Assembly (NCBI RefSeq): GCF_900167535.1
Contig: NZ_FUYE01000016.1
Span: 62,001 to 126,000, forward strand
Direction of reading: 5' to 3'
DNA length: 64,000 nucleotides
DNA from: Prosthecobacter debontii
GTDB lineage: Bacteria > Verrucomicrobiota > Verrucomicrobiia > Verrucomicrobiales > Verrucomicrobiaceae
Positions 59,553 to 64,000 of the stretch are shown in pieces; positions within the stretch are counted from its first letter, which is position 1, and every line of letters starts with the position of its first letter. The position numbers were made by a program, and so were the translations under genes. Under the pieces are notes generated by a model. The model ran no database searches. It saw only the letters and a program-made list of their open reading frames with translations, and was not told the origin of the DNA.

Positions 59553-60023
59553 TCAACGGAAAACAGGCGTGAGCAAGAAGGGGCTGGACTGACGAACGGC
59601 AGCAGCCTGGCGACCTTCTTTAGCAGGGCGCACATAAGAAGTGTTCACCACTGCTTCACGTTTGCTAATGGATACATGGCTAACCCGACGATCCAGGGAG
59701 CGTAAAAACTGAACCAGCATGACAATCAAGGCCGAGTTCAAAACGCTGGCAGCCAACAGCAGAACATACTTGCCAACAGTCGCTGCCAGAGTTGCGATCA
59801 TGGACGGGAGCCAACTTGAGACATCCGTGATGGTTCTAAGCATTGAACTCTCCTGGCCGGAGCTGTGAGCGGCGGCGAGATCCAGCATGAAGAAACAGCC
59901 GCCAATGATGAACAAAGTGGCGGTGAGTAAGAACACAAAATCAAAACCAGACAGACGTGCCTGACGAGCTTGGCGGGCGGGAGGCTCGGCCAGCAGCATA
60001 AGTGGGGTGGCTGAACGGATCAT
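59553..60023 (-). CDS. Small membrane protein, unknown
   Basis: The 156-residue protein has two predicted membrane helices, FDFVFLLTATLFIIGGCFFML (residues about 27-47) and ALIVMLVQFL with its flanks (about 87-110), separated by a 40-residue loop and followed by a basic C terminus. No family was recognised. It is on the minus strand in an AT-richer region. The adjacent 59348-59552 gap holds only a short hairpin (AAGAT-GTGA-ATCTT) and no gene. Confidence 0.5.
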   Translation of the reverse strand: MIRSATPLMLLAEPPARQARQARLSGFDFVFLLTATLFIIGGCFFMLDLAAAHSSGQESSMLRTITDVSSWLPSMIATLAATVGKYVLLLAASVLNSALIVMLVQFLRSLDRRVSHVSISKREAVVNTSYVRPAKEGRQAAAVRQSSPFLLTPVFR

Positions 60024-60414
60024 AATAATTGAAATGGATTATAGACTCCATACGCTACGTGCCAACTAAATATTTAAACAAGTTAACAAATTTTTAGTTA
60101 GTGTTCGTTTGATTATGTTGTTGCGAGTTGGCCTAACTGAAGGTGTGGAATGGATGTTGTTACTTGGCTGTATTTCCAGGCTCTTCGGCAGGCAGTGAGA
60201 GTCTGGGGATCAAAGATCAGATGACGCTGAACTCGATGTGCTCTTCCGCGCAAACTCATCTAACCTCACCTTCGGGTAAGCTCACATCGTCGCAGAAGAT
60301 TCAGGCCCTTGAGGGGCCTTGTGCGGGACATGGAGAGTTCGCAAAAAGGACCTATTAAGGACATCCATGGCAGTTCCTTTTTTGCGGAAGGTGGTATCCG
60401 CTAATGCTAGCTGC
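60024..60414. other. AT-rich gap without a clear gene
   Basis: These 391 bp are visibly AT-rich, especially around 60061-60115. Two inverted repeats were noted: AGGCCC / GGGCCT (60303-60319) and CGCAAAAAGGAC / GTTCCTTTTTTGCG (60340-60386), the latter 29 bp past the parA stop and possibly a terminator for it. Short open frames exist but have no family similarity. No parS-like site was seen. Confidence 0.5.
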
Positions 60415-61188
60415 TTATTTGGTGGCACGTCGGGCAAGGAACTCCTCGGCCAGCGCTCTGTAGGCTTGGGAACCACGGCCATTGGGCTCGTATTCAATGA
60501 TGGATTTACCGAAGCTTGGGGCCTCTCCGAGGCGAATGGTGCGCGGAATGATGGTGTTGTAAATCACTTCCGCGAAGTAACTCTTCACATCATTCACCAC
60601 TTGGTTCGCCAGGTTGGCCCGCTGGTCGTACATCGTCATCACGATGCCTTCGAGAAGAAGGTTCGGATTCACGCCGCAGTCACGGATTTGCTGCACGACT
60701 TGGACGATGCTGGAGAGACCCTCTAGGCCGAAATATTCGCACTGGATCGGTACCAGCATTTCATCTGCTGCGGCCAGGGCTGAGGTCATCAGTACGCCAA
60801 GGGAAGGGGGGCAGTCGAGGAAGATGTAATCGAAGTGATTACTATGACGCAGTTGGTCCAATACTTCACGGAGTCGGGTGAGGTGATTGCCGCGCTGAGC
60901 CAGCTCAATCTCACATCCTGCCAATTCCTGATGGCTGCGGATGACGGACAGATGAGGCATGCGCGTGCTACGAATCACCTCATGAGGATCGGTGCCCTCC
61001 ACGAGAGCTGAATAAATACTGCCTCCCTCTTCCTTGGCTAGACCCAGGCCGCTCGTTGCATTGCCTTGGGAGTCCAGATCGATCAGGAGACAGCGCACGC
61101 CCATTTGAGCGAGACATGCTGACAGATTGACGGAGGTGGTTGTTTTACCCACGCCGCCCTTTTGATTGGTGATCGCAACTATCCGCAT
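60415..61188 (-). CDS. ParA/Soj-type ATPase
   Basis: The 257-residue deviant Walker-A ATPase has KGGVGKTTT (10-18), IDLDSQGNATSGLG, FLDCPPSLG and IPRTIRLGEAPSFGKSI, typical of chromosomal Soj/ParA. It partitions chromosome or other cargo with ParB; no parB or parS is in the window. The start at 61188 (MRIVAITNQ) is chosen; the longer frame overlaps the divergent gene. It shares a 55-bp intergenic region with the SNF2 gene. Confidence 0.92.
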   Translation of the reverse strand: MRIVAITNQKGGVGKTTTSVNLSACLAQMGVRCLLIDLDSQGNATSGLGLAKEEGGSIYSALVEGTDPHEVIRSTRMPHLSVIRSHQELAGCEIELAQRGNHLTRLREVLDQLRHSNHFDYIFLDCPPSLGVLMTSALAAADEMLVPIQCEYFGLEGLSSIVQVVQQIRDCGVNPNLLLEGIVMTMYDQRANLANQVVNDVKSYFAEVIYNTIIPRTIRLGEAPSFGKSIIEYEPNGRGSQAYRALAEEFLARRATK

Positions 61189-61243
61189 AAACTTGCCTTG
61201 ACGGGCGACATTGAACGGGAACCATGCCCCGCGCCAGAAAGAA

Positions 61244-64000
61244 ATGGAATTCACGGAGAAATGGTTGGGAGAAATTGGTGGCTGGCAGGCCATGAAGGCT
61301 GCGCGTGGCCTTGTGGACGCCGGGTTGGTCGAGCTGCAAAAAGCGGAGGCCGGACTCGTGCGTGGCCTGGCCGGTAGCGGAAGGATGAAGTTTGCCTGTG
61401 GTCTGCGTATCCGCAGTCGCAGTGATGTGGATAATCTCTGCACCTGTCCATCCTCCCGCCGAGGCCTGATCTGTGAGCATTCGCTGGCGGTGGCACTGGT
61501 GTATCTGAATCCCACGAAACCCGCTGCTGCCAAGGTTCCACCTCCGGGGATTCGTCAAGAGCAAGCTGGAGCAGGCGCACGCGCATCCACACCAGCAGTG
61601 GCATCGGCGCCTTTGCCCCCTGTGCCCAAGGCGCGTCAGCCTCGACGTGTGCTCGGACGCTTTACGCTATTTTTGCCGGAAAACCTCCTCCAGGGCATCA
61701 CTCGCGAGCCCCTGGGCGCTTACGTGAAGTTTGAATCTGGAGGCGAGCCTGAGGAGTCGCTATTCGCGGCTTGGCTGTCCGAGCAGGGGATCAAGGCCCA
61801 GAGTGCACCGATGTCCCTGACGGCCAAAGCCATGGCTGATCTCCTCTCAGTTCTGGCGGATCATCCTCGTGTCATTGCGGGTAAGCCCTCCGGTGGGGGG
61901 GTATCCCTGGCTGTTGCTGCAGAGCCAGTTCGCCTGCCTCTGATCGTCGAAGCCGAAGGCGCTCAGGTGAAGCTCAGTTTGGAAGGTGCGGGACAAGGGC
62001 CTCTTTTCAAAAGTCAGCCTGCAGGGTGGTGGCTGTGCCGGGAAACCCAGAGCCTGTTCAGTCTTCCACCTTTAGAGACAGAGTTGTCTCGTTTGTTGGC
62101 GGAGTTGCCTTGTCGGCGACCCATCGCCTGGTTCATCCAGCAGCGCGAGGCGTTGGCTGAAGGGTTTCTGGTCGAGACCCGAGGGCGCGAGCTGGAACAC
62201 TTCCATGTCGCCCCCGTCCCGTGCACCTTTGAACTGCGTCTGGAAGGTTCTCTCCAGGCCGTCGATGTAACGCTCTCCGCCGAATATCAGGGGTTGAGAT
62301 GGAACATTAACTCTTCCGGGCTTTCTAGCGAAGTGGATAAAAAGTTTCCTCTTCAGGATCAAGAATCTCCGGGGACTTTTTACGTAGCCAACAGAATGGC
62401 CGAAACGCGTCTTTTGGCCCGTCTTCAGTTCTTGGGATTCAAGTCGGCGGGGCTAAGATTGGGCTCGGTGGATACCGAGGTTTTCCGTCTGATAGGGGCG
62501 GAGAGTGTGATGCGCTTTTTTGCCACTGACCTGCCACGTTTGCGTCAGGAGGTGAAGGTGATCGAGGGGGAGAAATGGCGCGTGGCCACTCGCGGCGTGG
62601 CGCGGATTCAACCGCAGGTGCGTCAAGTGCCGATGGACGGAGAACGATCCTCTGGAGCCGATTGGCTGGCCATGGAGTTCGGTTACGAGTCTCCCGATGG
62701 CTTCAAATTGTCTCGCTCGGAAGTGCTGCGCTTGGTGCGGTCTGGTCAGCGCTCAGTCCAGGGCAAGAATGGCAAACGCTACCTGCTTGATCTCCAGCAG
62801 GTGGAGGAGTTTGAGGACACACTGAAGGACGTGCCTCTTCAGATCACGCCAGATGGGGCGCGCATCAGTGCGCTGCACGCCTCCTATTTCTTGCCTGAGC
62901 AGGAGTCTGCCGTCCCGTTACCGGAAGAGAAAAAGACCCTGGACGCATTGGGCGAATTGGGAGCCCGACTTCGCCCCTATCAGCTTCTAGGGGTGCGCTG
63001 GATGACCGGCCTTGCTCAAGCAGGGCGGGGAGGACTTTTGGGCGATGAAATGGGGCTGGGAAAAACCGTCCAGAGTATCGCGGTGGTGTCGAACTACGTG
63101 GGGGAGAAAAGTGACAAAGAGAGACAGGTCTGTCTCATCGTCTGCCCAAAGTCTCTGACAGGCAACTGGCGGGCTGAATTCGAGCGTTTTGCACCCCACC
63201 TGAAGGTGGCTGTTTCACAGGGGGACAAGCGGGATCGAGTGCTCAGTCAATTGAAGGAATTGGATGTGCTCATCACCACCTATCAGTTGGTCGTCCGTGA
63301 TGAGAAGGTGATTCAAAAACAGGCTTGGGGGTTGGTCTTGCTCGATGAGGCCAGCTACATCCGAAATCCTGATACCGACGCGGCCAAAGCTCTCCGCAGT
63401 CTCAAGGCGCATGCACGCATCGCCCTCACCGGCACACCGGTGGAGAACAGCACCCGAGATCTTTGGTCGATCTATCAATTCCTCCTGCCGGGGTATCTGG
63501 GCAGCCGCGATGGCTTCAAAGAGCGCTTTGAGCAGCCGATCCAAACCGCTCTGGGAACTCCTGCCGGACAAGCTGCCAGTGAGCGGCTGAAAAAACTCAT
63601 TCGCCCCTACTTCCTCCGGCGGACGAAACGTGAGGTGCTGAAGGATCTGCCCGAGAAGATTGAGCAGGTGCTCTGGTGCGAACCGAGCCCCGCTCAGGGT
63701 GAGGTCTATCGTCGTCTGCTCGAAGAAGGGCGCGATGAGATCAAGGCGGCTCGCAAACGATCCGGTCAGAATGGGGCCAAGATGACCATGTTCACGGTCT
63801 TGTTGCGTTTGCGTCAGGCTTGCTGTGATCTTCGTCTCACGGGTTTACAGGCGGATACTTTAGGCAAGCTGGAGCGCGAGGACCTCTCGGGTAAGTGGCC
63901 CATGCTGGAAGAGCGTCTGGAGTCCATTCTGGAGGGCGGCGGCAAGGTGCTGATTTTCAGCCAATTCGTGCAGTATCTTCAGCACGTGCGCACCCTGCTC
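61244..64000 (+). CDS. SWIM-domain SNF2 helicase, 3' end beyond the window
   Basis: The frame from ATG 61244 is open to the window end (919 codons), so the gene is incomplete. An N-terminal SWIM zinc motif C66-x-C68 ... C77-x-H79 (LCTCPSSRRGLICEHS) is followed by about 500 residues of less conserved sequence and then a SNF2 ATPase core: LRPYQLLGVRWM, GDEMGLGKTVQS (Walker A at 600-608), LLDEASYIRNP (DEAS at 701-704), ALTGTPVENS and FLRRTKREVLKDLP. The C-terminal helicase lobe begins near VLIFSQFVQYLQ at the edge. Such bacterial proteins are usually ATP-driven DNA translocases linked to transcription or repair. The gene is divergent from parA. Confidence 0.9.
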   Translation, partial: MEFTEKWLGEIGGWQAMKAARGLVDAGLVELQKAEAGLVRGLAGSGRMKFACGLRIRSRSDVDNLCTCPSSRRGLICEHSLAVALVYLNPTKPAAAKVPPPGIRQEQAGAGARASTPAVASAPLPPVPKARQPRRVLGRFTLFLPENLLQGITREPLGAYVKFESGGEPEESLFAAWLSEQGIKAQSAPMSLTAKAMADLLSVLADHPRVIAGKPSGGGVSLAVAAEPVRLPLIVEAEGAQVKLSLEGAGQGPLFKSQPAGWWLCRETQSLFSLPPLETELSRLLAELPCRRPIAWFIQQREALAEGFLVETRGRELEHFHVAPVPCTFELRLEGSLQAVDVTLSAEYQGLRWNINSSGLSSEVDKKFPLQDQESPGTFYVANRMAETRLLARLQFLGFKSAGLRLGSVDTEVFRLIGAESVMRFFATDLPRLRQEVKVIEGEKWRVATRGVARIQPQVRQVPMDGERSSGADWLAMEFGYESPDGFKLSRSEVLRLVRSGQRSVQGKNGKRYLLDLQQVEEFEDTLKDVPLQITPDGARISALHASYFLPEQESAVPLPEEKKTLDALGELGARLRPYQLLGVRWMTGLAQAGRGGLLGDEMGLGKTVQSIAVVSNYVGEKSDKERQVCLIVCPKSLTGNWRAEFERFAPHLKVAVSQGDKRDRVLSQLKELDVLITTYQLVVRDEKVIQKQAWGLVLLDEASYIRNPDTDAAKALRSLKAHARIALTGTPVENSTRDLWSIYQFLLPGYLGSRDGFKERFEQPIQTALGTPAGQAASERLKKLIRPYFLRRTKREVLKDLPEKIEQVLWCEPSPAQGEVYRRLLEEGRDEIKAARKRSGQNGAKMTMFTVLLRLRQACCDLRLTGLQADTLGKLEREDLSGKWPMLEERLESILEGGGKVLIFSQFVQYLQHVRTLL

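Noticed and set aside
60024-60414. parS site near parA
   Set aside because: I looked for a TGTTTCACGTGAAACA-like palindrome and found none in this gap or in the parA/SNF2 intergenic region.

Overview
This 64 kb window looks like a chromosomal piece of a Verrucomicrobiota bacterium (Verrucomicrobiaceae/Prosthecobacter type). The assignment rests on gene content: a large beta-strand-repeat protein with a PEP-CTERM sorting tail, secreted sulfatases, a planctomycete/verrucomicrobial style nitrate assimilation locus, moderately high GC, and scattered GC-rich palindromic repeats. No rRNA, CRISPR array, integrase or transposase was seen. One tRNA gene is present.

Layout. 1-9.3 kb is the most accessory-looking part. 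It holds the end of galU, a primase-like plus RepA-like ATPase pair, an HNH endonuclease gene with an apparent frameshift next to a small membrane-protein gene (each followed by a near-identical 52-bp terminator repeat), several very small membrane proteins, a CDP-alcohol phosphatidyltransferase divergent from an AraC regulator, two tandem paralogous coiled-coil proteins, and a family of REP-like palindromes. 9.3-16 kb carries uvrC, a YdeP-like molybdoenzyme, a secreted dienelactone hydrolase-like protein, a TraB/GumN-like protein and tRNA-Leu with the unusual anticodon AAG. 16.2-20.8 kb is one large PEP-CTERM beta-repeat protein. 21.1-22.9 kb has a sugar isomerase-like TIM barrel and a divergent ADP-ribosylglycohydrolase homologue.

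23.0-41.7 kb is the centrepiece: thirteen genes in one direction on the minus strand with short gaps or overlaps, divergent from a LysR regulator. In transcription order they encode a cytoplasmic NasS-like nitrate-binding protein, NrtA, NrtB, a fused NrtCD ATPase, an alginate-export-type porin, a FAD/BFD/two-haem cytochrome b fusion, an 11-haem-motif cytochrome c, a Tll0287-like haem lipoprotein, a globin, a CysJ-type flavoprotein, NirA, a DmsB-DmsC fusion and the NasA nitrate reductase. Read together they give outer-membrane entry, ABC uptake, quinol-linked reduction of nitrate, flavoprotein-linked reduction of nitrite, and an extra transmembrane cytochrome branch whose role is not obvious.

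41.8-47.6 kb is housekeeping (LysR, Nudix, SDR, membrane glycosyltransferase, ribBA, ribH, nusB). 47.8-52.5 kb is a MotA/TolQ-type proton-channel operon with two ExbD-like partners, one of which lacks the usual membrane aspartate, followed by a secreted protein. 52.7-59.3 kb has mnmE, a small lipoprotein, bcp, two sulfatases and a queD homologue with an altered zinc ligand. The right end has a small membrane protein, an orphan parA and a SWIM-SNF2 helicase that runs off the window.
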